A stretch of 57,303 nucleotides of DNA. Origin: Helochares maculicollis (Eukaryota; Arthropoda; Insecta; Coleoptera; Hydrophilidae). The stretch lies in the NCBI GenBank assembly GCA_033557835.1, contig JAWQRO010000105.1:1-57303 (forward strand), in the 5' to 3' direction. Within the stretch, counting starts at the first letter, position 1. Every line of letters starts with the position of its first letter. Under the pieces are notes generated by a model. It was not told the DNA's origin and made no database searches. It saw nothing but the letters and a program-made list of their open reading frames with translations. A program made the position numbers and the translations under genes. Shown piece by piece: positions 48,701-56,694 of this stretch.

Positions 48701-49113
48701 CGATAAAGATCGATCTCTGGTGGAGTATTGACATCATTGACAGGCCTCCGGACCAGCTCTACCGCATTACAGAACCGATATGTCCGTATTTGCCGCGAGT
48801 GACCGCACTTTTTACCTCAACACAACATTTGATATTCAGCAAACGTTCCCGGTGACATTGTAGGTTCAACGTCCATCTTTACCCTTGTTTCCAGTACTGC
48901 TTTTCTCAATTCATCTCTTACTTGATTCTTATCTCCAGACAAAACGATACAAACAACCAACAAAACAAAAAGTACCGCCATCACCTGTAACAGTAGTGGC
49001 GATTTAAGATTAATGAAGGAAAATACTTACCACTATGGGCCTGTCACGTCCAGCACTGTTGACCGTGGCTCCGAACCATTGTTTGGATTTTTGGTCCAGG
49101 CCTTCATTATCAC
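18703..49113 (-). CDS. if: integrin alpha subunit, alpha-PS2/inflated homologue (5' exons missing)
   Basis: Type I membrane receptor that pairs with a beta integrin and binds RGD-type matrix ligands at muscle and epithelial attachment sites. Minus-strand exons: 49031-49113, 39750-39870, 37038-37099, 28026-28074, cassette 27664-27735, 25070-25805, 24151-24317, 23935-24086, 23657-23880, 23267-23495, 22873-23051, 22472-22742, 19564-21816, 19277-19507, then 19033-19101 or 18703-18798. All phases match, giving about 1631 or 1640 residues without the N-terminus. Visible parts are the propeller with three DxDxDG-type Ca loops, thigh/calf, a huge Ser/Gly/His insert, furin site RRKR (19717-19728), membrane helix and GFFKR. 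The long insert and the cassette exon point to alpha-PS2, not PS1. Signal peptide and first propeller blades lie beyond the right edge, as no fitting exon occurs in 49114-57303. Confidence 0.93.
19033..19101 (-). CDS. if: inflated terminal exon A (short cytoplasmic tail)
   Basis: 22 codons plus TAA after acceptor 'aacttacag', phase 0. It encodes CGFFKRNRPSNSPERQPL then RNGY. No AATAAA is seen between this stop and exon B, so a transcript using exon A probably runs on to the common 3' end with exon B as 3' UTR. The choice would then be an alternative-acceptor event. Confidence 0.87.
   Translation of the reverse strand, partial: CGFFKRNRPSNSPERQPLRNGY
19277..19507 (-). CDS. if: inflated transmembrane exon
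   Basis: 77 codons, phase 0 at both ends (acceptor 'tttatag', donor GTAAGT). It carries the last extracellular strand region of the light chain, including TTVTVAEPESKPDIIP, and the single membrane helix LWVVVLSAVAGTLILLLLIF followed by LLYT, which joins CGFFKR in either tail exon. Confidence 0.9.
19564..21816 (-). CDS. if: inflated giant exon: low-complexity insert, furin site, start of light chain
   Basis: A single 751-codon exon with phase 0 at both ends (acceptor 'ttgttacag', donor GTATGT). It begins with calf sequence (TELRSKSIWESLSIND). Then come about 640 residues dominated by Ser, Gly, His, Thr and Gln, with a Thr-rich block (TTTTIKNTTTIYGPTTTVV) and short repeats. Next are the furin motif HGRRKRQ (19717-19728), which should split heavy and light chains, and the Cys-bearing LDVLFDCTSTKCLKIKC. 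Alpha-PS2 is known for a long poorly conserved segment before the cleavage site; this one looks larger than the Drosophila one, so the protein would exceed the 1396-aa fly subunit. Open frames in the other five phases here are shadows of the biased composition. Confidence 0.9.
19862..19971 (-). repeat. 27-bp coding tandem repeat in inflated
   Basis: About four head-to-tail copies of a 27-bp unit encoding the nonapeptide SQSGYQSGG or close variants. Copies differ by one or two bases. An 18-bp SGGSQH repeat (three copies) lies in the same exon around 20325-20375. In-frame length keeps the ORF open, so copy number could vary between individuals. Confidence 0.85.
21817..22471 (-). other. inflated intron before the giant exon
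   Basis: 655 bp of AT-rich sequence between GTAAGT (22466-22471) and 'ttgttacag'. Nothing else is seen. Confidence 0.75.
22472..22742 (-). CDS. if: inflated calf-domain exon
   Basis: 271 nt (one base plus 90 codons) from acceptor 'attttcag' to donor GTAAGT. It encodes beta-sandwich sequence SSRPPDVHYNASLYTEE, IGPQIIHLYSITNTGPTQI and PQQTLDGQDLFYLL, the calf-2 part of integrin alpha, ending KHYA. Confidence 0.9.
22873..23051 (-). CDS. if: inflated calf-domain exon
   Basis: 179 nt from acceptor 'tttttag' to donor GTACTA, phase 0 to 2. It reads SKFRIELLPQKYTEGEVIAD to WIDSKMELGG. The donor is non-canonical after GTA (GTACTA) but the phase fits both neighbours. Confidence 0.88.
23267..23495 (-). 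CDS. if: inflated calf-domain exon
   Basis: 229 nt, one base plus 76 codons, acceptor 'ttttgtag', donor GTAAGT. It encodes SVNRYLLGSGKVLEITITV, NEAEDAFESTFEMDLP and RVSCDEYNNTVKCDIGNPLP, the typical calf-1 pattern with a Cys pair and GNPL. Confidence 0.9.
23657..23880 (-). CDS. if: inflated thigh/calf exon
   Basis: 224 nt, phase 0 to 2, acceptor 'tttcatag', donor GTAAGT. It includes DKLTPLEVSVDYSM, VLKPILDL and KKNCGSDDKCVPNL, the conserved disulphide segment found in integrin alpha thigh/calf regions. Confidence 0.9.
23935..24086 (-). CDS. if: inflated thigh exon
   Basis: 152 nt from acceptor 'gctctttcag' to donor GTACGC. It encodes DLNYTLDSRR, RLFFLMN and KLTCKFKQVYIK. It is separated from the next exon by a 64-bp intron (24087-24150). 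Confidence 0.9.
24151..24317 (-). CDS. if: inflated propeller/thigh boundary exon
   Basis: 167 nt, acceptor 'tatttttag', donor GTAATA. It encodes SRPVVKVEGFLKF, the conserved R-P-V-V step from propeller into the thigh domain, then LLEEKNCSLPDQTKVACTN with paired cysteines. Confidence 0.92.
24318..25069 (-). other. inflated intron
   Basis: 752 bp of AT-rich intron with nothing further recognised; minus-strand open frames entering it are read-through from the exon at 25070. Confidence 0.75.
25070..25805 (-). CDS. if: inflated main beta-propeller exon (Ca-binding blades)
   Basis: 736 nt (2 + 244 codons + 2), acceptor 'cacttgcag', donor GTAAGA. It carries FG-GAP blades: MGYSVAVGDFSGEGVQGAAV, FGYAIAVGDIDGDGKDDLII, FGLSVASLGDINLDGYGDFV and FGFSVGGGLDLDHNDYPDMV. 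The DIDGDGKDD, DINLDGYGD and DLDHNDYPD loops bind Ca on the lower propeller face; the first blade has DFSGEGVQG, a weaker loop. It ends AYLSDTAYFF and splits an Arg codon with the next exon. Confidence 0.95.
25806..27663 (-). other. inflated intron downstream of the cassette exon
   Basis: 1.86 kb, AT-rich, with an AAAT run near 26658-26675. No gene is seen. It and the short intron upstream of the cassette should hold the splicing control elements. Confidence 0.7.
27664..27735 (-). CDS. if: inflated alternative cassette exon in the propeller
   Basis: 72 nt, phase 1 at both ends, so it can be skipped without changing frame. Acceptor 'gtttcag', donor GTACAG. It encodes GQVYSINPTAKFPYHPGLFG then TYGA. 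The flanking constitutive exon at 25070 also starts GQV, so skipping leaves WYWQ-GQVI intact and inclusion adds a second GQV. This matches the position and size (about 25 residues) of the regulated exon that distinguishes alpha-PS2C from alpha-PS2m8 in Drosophila, which tunes ligand binding. Confidence 0.9.
28026..28074 (-). CDS. if: inflated 49-nt propeller micro-exon
   Basis: 16 codons plus one base, acceptor 'ctgtc..tttcag'-like pyrimidine tract ending CAG, donor GTACGT. It encodes DGRRLFVGAPGSWYWQ, the classic integrin alpha GAPGSWYWQG motif. It is too short for an ORF scan but unmistakable. Confidence 0.93.
29655..29890 (+). other. possible Cys-rich exon of an unknown nested gene
   Basis: An open 236-nt block on the strand opposite inflated. 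It is preceded by an acceptor-like 'ttatatttag' and ends exactly at CAG|gtaatg. The reading frame stays open across it and has nine cysteines, many in its last third: DKCMYKACKKLSKCMQG, then DLCKSYLLCFAKLQ. There is no signal peptide in it and I could not find matching upstream or downstream exons with confidence. I do not recognise the family. It could be a chance open stretch. Confidence 0.3.
30603..30808 (-). pseudogene. unidentified coding-like relic in inflated intron
   Basis: Less AT-rich sequence with two overlapping coding-like frames. One (30603-30770) reads RNPLYPGEPYTSKVKEIQSR and VKGAVRWFYFSER. The other, starting after acceptor-like 'tttttag' at about 30808, reads TIVTKIGNPPKPLKGYHAKS. 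Two plausible frames in sequence suggest one coding segment with a frameshift. No family was recognised; a decayed transposon ORF is the simplest guess. Confidence 0.3.
34499..35073 (+). mobile_element. internally deleted mariner (non-autonomous, 575 bp)
   Basis: Terminal inverted repeats of at least 32 bp start CGAGGTRTGTTCAAWAAGTA and match at 30 of 32 positions. TA flanks both ends, and the flanking TATA/TATA could extend the palindrome. Inside is the C-terminal half of a mariner transposase: REFLPQDRTVNKEYYLQVM, AIRQKRPDLWKNK, then directly NNTLMMPQLPYTPDLTPCDF. The segment that normally carries the HDNAPAH-type second catalytic Asp is absent, so an internal deletion removed it along with the N-terminal half. 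A different mariner lineage from the copy at 3977. Confidence 0.92.
34629..34984 (+). pseudogene. deleted mariner transposase fragment
   Basis: A transposase remnant in one frame, with a TGA at 34851-34853 after KLKRPMKG, continuing as NIDEIKISSKEELTKIKEND. It keeps only the final catalytic Asp (PCDFF). It cannot encode an active enzyme. Confidence 0.88.
37038..37099 (-). CDS. if: inflated propeller exon
   Basis: 62 nt (2 + 20 codons), acceptor 'ttattttag', donor GTAAGA. It reads HWGYHRQGSCQAGLGAAISK. The G-x-C-x-A-G-x-x-A motif is standard in integrin alpha propellers just before the GAPGSWYW exon. Another frame looks protein-like too but breaks phase with both neighbours. Confidence 0.9.
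37100..39749 (-). other. inflated intron
   Basis: 2.65 kb. A less AT-rich patch near 38720-39000 contains an 85-codon minus-strand open frame that shows no recognisable domain. An ATTTA run lies near 38470-38490. Nothing firm. Confidence 0.7.
39750..39870 (-). CDS. if: inflated propeller exon
   Basis: 121 nt (40 codons + 1), acceptor 'tatttttag', donor GTAAGT. It encodes ACAPRYVWFTSKQDRRDPVG then TCYVADADLRNFNEYAPCRT. CAPRY is the conserved second-third blade motif of integrin alpha chains. Confidence 0.93.
39871..48654 (-). other. inflated 9.2-kb intron (main part)
   Basis: AT-rich, with a purine-skewed + strand between about 40420 and 41720, a 67-bp tandem duplication at 42641-42770 and a GC-richer patch near 43950-44240 whose overlapping open frames I cannot assign. 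The nested ORF at 48655-48981 lies at its upstream end. Confidence 0.75.
42641..42770. repeat. 67-bp direct tandem duplication
   Basis: Two adjacent copies start at 42641 and 42708 with ATGTTTAATCACTGCAAATT. They differ mainly by two extra T in the second copy's T-run. The near-identity implies a recent event. Confidence 0.9.
48655..48981 (-). pseudogene. nested secreted TSR-like ORF interrupted by one in-frame TGA
   Basis: Starting at ATG 48981 (G at -3, G at +4) there are 54 codons to TGA 48817-48819, and the same frame stays open for 53 more codons to TAG 48655-48657. The N-terminus MAVLFVLLVVCIVLSG is a convincing signal peptide. Across the TGA, FAEYQMLC-(stop)-GKKCGHSRQIRTYRFCN and later LYRQCENISLIC resemble a thrombospondin type-1 repeat (aromatic-x-x-aromatic...C...CG....QxRxRxC...QxC...C). 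It could be a pseudogene with one nonsense change, a read-through gene, or a Sec codon; pseudogene is the default call. It sits on the same strand as inflated, 50 bp after its exon 49031-49113. No homologue is known to me. Confidence 0.45.
49031..49113 (-). CDS. if: inflated propeller exon, most 5' one in the window
   Basis: 83 nt (2 + 27 codons), acceptor 'gattgcag', donor GTAAGT. It encodes DNEGLDQKSKQWFGATVNSA then GRDRPIV, running into ACAPRYVWF of the next exon. K-x-x-Q-W-x-G-A-x-V is the conserved blade 1-2 motif of integrin alpha subunits. It needs one preceding base from an upstream exon outside the window. Confidence 0.92.
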
Positions 49114-52100
49114 CTGCAATCAAAACAAGCTTAATAGTATTGCTATCGGCATGTGTTAGCAACATTCATTAATGTTTTTTCTAGGAATAAACTACTCATG
49201 GCGTGTGAAGTCATAATTTTGCAAAGAATTACGGAATTAGGCGCAGTGAATGACAAAATTTATCCCGCCCACACTGAAGCAGGAATACTTGTCGTATTTC
49301 AACCGCCTACGATAACCAATACGCGTATTATGCTTGAATCGACGTGTGCATAAATTAGCTTAGATTAGAAGTGGTTTTAGTCCATTTCTTCATTATGCAA
49401 ACAATGTCAAAATAACTGTCACGACCTGTTAGACGGAACAATACACATCTTCCCAAACATCTTTTAACGAAGAGAGAAGTCCAAAGAAATTATAGTCGAA
49501 TTAAATTTCTATTCCAATCAAATGAAATCGTTTCATTCATATTTGGTCAAGTTATTGTTCTTATTGCATCGTATATGCGATTTCATTAAAGGAATAATAT
49601 AAGACAGATATTTAGCTTTTATATATGGATATGTTGGCAGAGATTATAAGAAACCAATTAAACACATTGATCGGCCTTGTTAGGAAACGCAGGTAGGCCG
49701 CTTACTATCAACCCACGATCGTGGAACACGTCAATGGGCTTAATACATTCATTCGGTGAAATTAGTCAATCCAGGCGGGACTTTAATACTTAATCTATGT
49801 CTTGATGTGCTTTAAGACAAAATAATTACCCGCTAAGGTGGAAGAGATTCGACAGAAAGATGGATTAATAAGGGCGTTAACACTTGCCGCTAAGTTTACT
49901 GTACTAATTTAGACTTCGATTTAGAACAATTGTAATCAGACATGTTCCGTATGGAATTCGTATATCTCTTAGTTTAGCCATTAAGTATAAAAATAGTATC
50001 ATACATTCCATGATAATAAGAAGGAAAACTATGTTATACAATTATCACCATACGATTACAACCTGAATATTATTATATTGTATCTCATAAAAGGTATATT
50101 TATTCACATTTAGGAAAATACTTTTGTATACTCTACGTTTATGGATAAAAGTAGGCAATTGTCAGTTTTTTATTGCAATAAAATAAAGTAGTTACAGCTA
50201 TTTGATGGCTTAATCCACCATTTTAAGTACGTGTCCGTGTATAATACATTTTGTCTGAAATTCCACGAATTCAATGTGAGACAACTAAGTTTATAAATAA
50301 CAAATTTTATAATTCTGACCTATATGTTTGACCTTTAGAACACAAAATGAGCTTGATACTATAGAATACACGTAATCGTTACTGTATGTTATATTTTTAT
50401 GTTAGTAGGCATTGATGATTTGTAATCGTTGTAGAGTGAATATTTCATTAGAATCCTAATAAACAGTAAGTTAAAGATCTAAAAGTGACTTCTTGACTAC
50501 CTCGAAACCAATTAAAGGATGGGTTTTGCTCTGCTCTGTTTTCACATAAATTCAAATTAGACTTTTTAAAACTAGGGGCACATTGATAAAAATTTTCATA
50601 TAAATCTATAATGTCTTTACTTCAAAAGTTCATTTTCTTTGTATGAAAAATTGAAGTTATATATTTTAAGTGCTGCAGTATAGCATATTGATTTTTAATG
50701 TAAAATTGTCTTAATTTTTATTTTTAGCATGCTGGTTCTGAGTGTAGGAAGCTAAGATTGAAATCTTTAAATAGTTTAGATTGTTGAGGGATTGAGAACA
50801 TTATTTGTGCAGCAAAATACATCAGAACACTTTTTTACCATCTAGAGCAGTTTTTAAATGCTAAACATCAAAGATTTTTACAACCAAACTTTTGTGTGAA
50901 ATACTTGACGATTTAATTTTTGCATTAATTTGAAAATATTATCGAACAAAACAACACAAAAGCGAGTTGTTCTTGAACATAAAGAATTTACGTGAGACAA
51001 ACAACGATAAAGCGAATTGCATTCGTTGTCAACTTTGCGATATACTGCTAAAAAACTTGAGGTTCATAATCACCGAACGACGTTTACATCGGTTTTCCGA
51101 ACACATAAAAAGTCAATATTTGATGTAAAATTTCGAGTGGCTCCCCATATGTTAATATATAGCAACGTACCAGCGAGTCATATAATAAAAATCTAAGCAC
51201 GAACAAACTGATATGTAATATTTTGTTTTATATATCTGTCGGCAGTTTTAGTCAGAAAACGTTTGTTGATTTTTTTAATTTTTTGCTCAACATTTATTTA
51301 AGAATGAACTTACAGCTCAATTCCAATAGCAATAGTAGGTATTATCCAAAAGTTTATGTGTAAAATAAGAAGTTTGACGTTTAACGGATTAACAGATACT
51401 TTCAACGGCCATACATGGGATATAGATTTATACATATCTAAGATTTTTTATACTAGTAGTATGTACCATTGAACCTCAGTAATAAGCTATAAAATCCTAA
51501 ATAGTAACTTGCAACATTTATCTGCAAAATAACGTTTTAAAACAGTTAAAAATCTGAAAGAAATGTTAGAGATAATCTCAAAACCCCACAAATAATTCAC
51601 TTGATTTATAAAGAAAAGGCTTTAGTTGATCACAGGAAAAACATTTCAGATGCCTGTATAAGTCCTAAGGGTAGCTAAATAAGCTAAGAAGTAACAGAAT
51701 CTACAAACATAATCAAATGAAATGGACAAATTAAACGTCGCAGTTTTGAGACCCTTAATGAGGTAAAAACAATCTCAAAATAAGCCTCTGAAAGATCAAA
51801 CTGTAAATTAATCAACAACCAAAATAGTCCCCCAAAAGCTTATCAGATTTTAACTGGAGTAAGACGACCTGAAAAATTATCAGAATCACCATCTGGAAGT
51901 CTTCGAAACAACTAGATAAACATAGAACACAGATTATCTGCAGCACAAATTAGATCAAATTAAATAATTTTTTCAAGAACTGTAATCGCAAGTATGAAAC
52001 ATACCCCGTCCTGACGCACTGATGAGCATTTCACGAAAATTTCTCAATTATGTTGTGACATCAGTCAACTCAAACTGACTGATATGTATTCATATGATAT

Positions 52101-55100
52101 TTACTGTCATTATTCGTTATCAATACATTAAAAAGACAAAATACTCGCACAATTTAAAAAACAGTCAATCCTTTCTTCCGCCTTACTAAATTAATTATTT
52201 GCTGTTGTTAAAAAATTGCAGTGCAAACAAAATTATGAGATTTCTGTAATATTGCTCAAAATAAGCATTATTTAAACAAGCTCTCCAAATCTGATACCAA
52301 CTTTAAATCAACAAAATTGCTTCTGCTTCATTCCGCTCTTGATATATGACTAACAAATATTTATTATTCAAATCTTTACCGTTCATATTCCTAATGATTT
52401 ACATATAAAATATAATTTCTTTTGGATTTGTGCATTTGAAATATTACCCAAAATTCTCTTTTCTCACGAAAGAATTTCACTGCTACTAGTATTGATATTT
52501 AAAATTCAAAATTAATTTTGTTTGTATTCTAAATTCATATTTTGAAATAATTTATTTTTAATATTTTCTACAACATATGAGAATATAAAAGTATTTATGA
52601 AAAAATTAAATTTTACACTAAAGCTAACTGCTAGTATTAGATGGATAAAAATATTGATAATTCTTATACAAATAAATGTAAAAATGATTATTTATTAGAT
52701 AATTATATTAGATTTTTTGCATTTGAGTTAATACATTCCCCTTCTACAAAATTAACAAATATCAGGATGCAATTTGCAGGTGAAAACTATCAAATTTCTA
52801 AAATCTTCTGAAGAGACTGAATAAGTACTCCTAAAAAGTAGCGAAATTTCAAAAGTATAGAACCTAGAGATTCACCCAGAATGCCCTTATTGTTTACTCA
52901 AAGCTTACAAACAATATATCTTAATGAAAATTGTGTTGAAGTTTTTTTTATTGCACCACGTTAATGTATGTAAAATGTTTACAAATACGATTACGCTATT
53001 TTAACATCCAGTTTACTTTAAAACCGCTTTAGGTCAACAGATGCAGTTGATACTAATACGGGCCGCTAACACACAAAAGGCACACAAAAATGGTAAAACG
53101 GAATAAAGCGTTCTTAAAACGTGAAAAAACTAATTATGTAGTCGTTATTGAGTATTAACGATTATGTAATGTATCGCTGGTGCATTCAACTATTGATAAA
53201 TATATTAAGCCCATAAAAACAAAAACCCTATAATAATCCATAAATAAAGGAATCGAAGCACATAACTTTGCATTAAAAGTGCATAAACTTAAATTCGAAA
53301 TTTCACAGTTAGTTATCAGATTGAATCCGCTGGGATTACATGTAGGAGGATTAATTTAAAATATTGTCGTGTGGGTTACTTGCAGTGCGTGTATTCACAG
53401 TTTGAAAGGAACATCATTTCATTGATGTAATATATTCATGTAATTCTTGTGTAGAGTTCGTTCAGATGTACACATATGAATAATGAATGTTATGAGTTTA
53501 GCTGTACAAGTATTTTAAGTTTCATCGGCACTGTAACGGTAATGAGATATTTACACCGCATAGCTAACAAATCATCAGACAATTTCTGAAATGATAAAAA
53601 TAGCAATTGCTTGAATTTGCTCCACTTTAAGCTAATTTCGATAAGACTTATAAAAATAACAATTATTTTGCTAGCTTATATAAACAAATAACCGCATTAC
53701 TTCATACCTACCAAATAGTGCGGTTGCTTTGTTTTCCTTCTTTCAGAGAATTTAAAAAATATATCACATTTATTTCGGAAATATGATGAAAACTCCTTTT
53801 TAGTCCACACATAGATATTAAAATCGTGCATCTCACGTTTTGTAACTGTTTATCAACACAGCACATCTAAAAATGCATGCCATGGCCTGCAGTTTGTACC
53901 ATCATAATAAAGCTGTTTCATAATTAAAATAATTATATGGGCGTGGTTTCCTCTTGAATTATTATTGTGGCAAGGTGCGAGAAAGCTTCAATCAGAAGAT
54001 TAAACATTCTCAAGAACTGCTAAAAGAAGTTGTTCCAGTCGGATAGAACTCTAAATAACGACGATTAGTACGAAATTAGACTTCCAGAATGTGATTGCAA
54101 CACATATGCGTATGCACTCAGCCATATGTTAAAAGCATTAAAAAACTGTTCTAAAAAATCTCCCATAATAAAGCTTGCGGTCGGTTCGATTTTTTTATCC
54201 GCTATAAACCTTCTTTGCATCAATTTCTTTTTCAATTAAAACGAATCCTATTACAGAAAAACGACCTGTGTGGCTATTCAAGTTCCGAACCGAAGTTAAG
54301 TAGCGTTATTATATCGAAAATTCAATAAACCTCAACTCTATGGCTTTCCTTATAAGGAAGATTGCAGCAAAAACTAATTTAATTGTTAATCATCCAAAGT
54401 AGACTTTATAATGCCGGATTGATTTAATTGCATCACTGGAATACGAATTTTCTATGGATTAATGTGTCTTTTCTTTATGTGGCATGAATTCTACCGTGCT
54501 AATTTAAATAAATAATAAATTCCATCGTCAGGCCGGTCTGAAGATATTTCATTAATATTTAATTACAATTCTAACAGAGATGCTGAATATAATTTTATCA
54601 TGAAGCTATCTACTGTTTATTTTATTTACATTTGGAGCGCTGTATTATTAAAAAATAATAAATGAATTTAACGCGCATATTTTTGCTCTTGCAAAAAAAT
54701 CAAGTACAAGACACTGCGGTGTGTCGTACCTTCAGGAAAGACATTAATTTTCAGCGGATTCCGCTTGTCCACTGCTCAAGCAGTACATGAACTAACAGTG
54801 GCAATATATTCAATCTGTCGCATAAAAACATTGGAGAAATTTCTAATTTGCTTAGTACAAAAATTTGCATTGATACGTCTCTAGATGGAAAACGACGGAC
54901 CACACGTATTACATTCAATTAACAGTGTTGATAATCTTATTTGCCGTCCTGCTTTACATGTGAATTAAATTAATTGTATCATCTGGTATAGTATTCAATT
55001 AGAGCAGAAGCTAAGCTAACGTCACAATTTGTGGTTATATCTAGTTAATTGAAGAGCAATCAATTTAAAAGTTTTACTATTTCGTTTATACAAAATTAAT

Positions 55101-55909
55101 TTCATACTGCTACCAAAATTAAACATAAGTTTAAAAATAACCTAAGATGTTGTGTTGCAAAGTGAAATAATAAACTACTGTGGAATATTCGCTTAGGCAG
55201 ATAATTAAACTAGAGCACTCAAGCACCGTTGTTGAGACGAAAAATTGACAAAGATTTTTACTCGCTCCATAAACGCTAGATAATATAATGAGCATCGTGT
55301 GCAATGCGATGATTTAATTATGGAAGGTAGACCTATAAATCAAAATAATTATCTGCCTCTGGAATTGAAAAGCTAATTTATTATTAGACTTAAAATATCC
55401 AGCTAAGTGCCAGAGTACACATTCCTATTATATACCTTATAATTCCTCTCGCGTACTTCATCCAATCCTGATAAAAATACCATCGAAATGCCGTACGCGG
55501 CTAAGCTTGGGCCTTTATAGAAGTTCAAACAACTTCTAATGCATGCATGTACACTTAAATTACATGAATTTCATTTCTATTTCCCCAGTTCCTCTATAAT
55601 GGTTTACTGCTAATGTATCAATTCCAACAATGGAATTCATAGCTACTTACGCATTATGAGACTACAAGAATCAAATATAAAGGAGCTTTAAAAACTAACT
55701 TAGTCTAATACTAAAATTACCCCAACTTTATGCAATTTCAAATATTATGGATGGGTAATACCCATAATTTTATGTTTAAAGTAAAAATTTTTAATATTTA
55801 TGGTTTTAAAACTGCTTACTTAACTATTTTCTACGTACTCATAAATTAGTAGCGTCCACTATGCCTACGTCACTTATTAACTAATAAATTAATTTAACTT
55901 CACTTTTAT
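49114..55909. other. upstream inflated intron, no gene seen
   Basis: About 6.8 kb of AT-rich DNA expected to be intron, since the next 5' exon of inflated is still missing. The only longer + open frame, 49153-49353, has no recognisable features. No TIR pairs, tRNA-like sequence or exon with integrin motifs was found. Confidence 0.65.
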
Positions 55910-56175
55910 AATTGATAAAAAGGTAATTCAGACGAGGCCTAATAAAAAAGTGACATAAAGTAAGAGGATGAAAATCTCTAGAATCGTTGCTGATAAGTGT
56001 TAGAGGACGCGAATTCAACACGGATTCGATCTGCGTCAATAGTTTGCATACCTTCTTGTGTTAATATATTTTTACCAACAACGTGTTTCATGTGGTCCTT
56101 AACTACTGTTATATTACCCTCTCGAAGGCCTCCCGCATAAGGACTGCGCGCGGGAATAAATTTCCAAACCATGTT
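55910..56175 (-). mobile_element. BEL/Pao-like LTR retrotransposon fragment (integrase end)
   Basis: The minus strand reads WKFIPARSPYAGGLREG then VVKDHMKHVVGKNILTQE, the pattern seen at the C-terminal side of BEL/Pao integrases (W-K-F-x-P-P-x-x-P-H-x-G-G-L-W-E). After a one-base frame change near 56040 it continues as TQIESVLNSRPLTLISND and FHPLTLCHFFI. No LTRs, gag or RT were seen. It is a short, frameshifted, dead scrap. Confidence 0.8.
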
Positions 56176-56694
56176 TAAAGCAAATATTTGTACTTAACAG
56201 TTTCGCAAATATTTAAGACCAAAAATTGATAAAAAATTAAAATGTCATTTAAACGCAAGAATTAATAAGTTTTTCCGAGAAATGGAAATATTCTCAGCTT
56301 AAGGCTTTGAGGAATAGAAAAATATACGCAACTCTAAGAACTATGATAAATCAATGCCAATAAACAATGAAATTAAGTCTCACAGGCAAATATATGCATT
56401 TCTTTTCAATTTTTCATGCATATTTCTGCAGAAAGATATTGTTTAAGAACTCTCATTAAACACACAGTGAAGTTTTGTTCTGGTGATTTTATTCTCAAGT
56501 AAAGATATTTGACAAAGTTTTGCAAAAAAAGAATATAGTAGATGCAAAATTATAACCACTATTAAAGTTATTTAGAATAGAAGGGTCATAGAATTTATTG
56601 ACTCTTTCGCAGGCTCGACAGGTGTCAGAAACACGTTTATGAGTTTATAACGTTTAACAATCACATCTATAGTAAATGGCAGCAAAAGTAAATA

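Noticed and set aside
54270..54310. 5S rRNA-like words (CCGAAGTTAAG near 'ccgaaccgaagttaagtagcg')
   Set aside because: Only about 20 bases match; the rest of a 5S gene or a 5S-derived SINE is missing.
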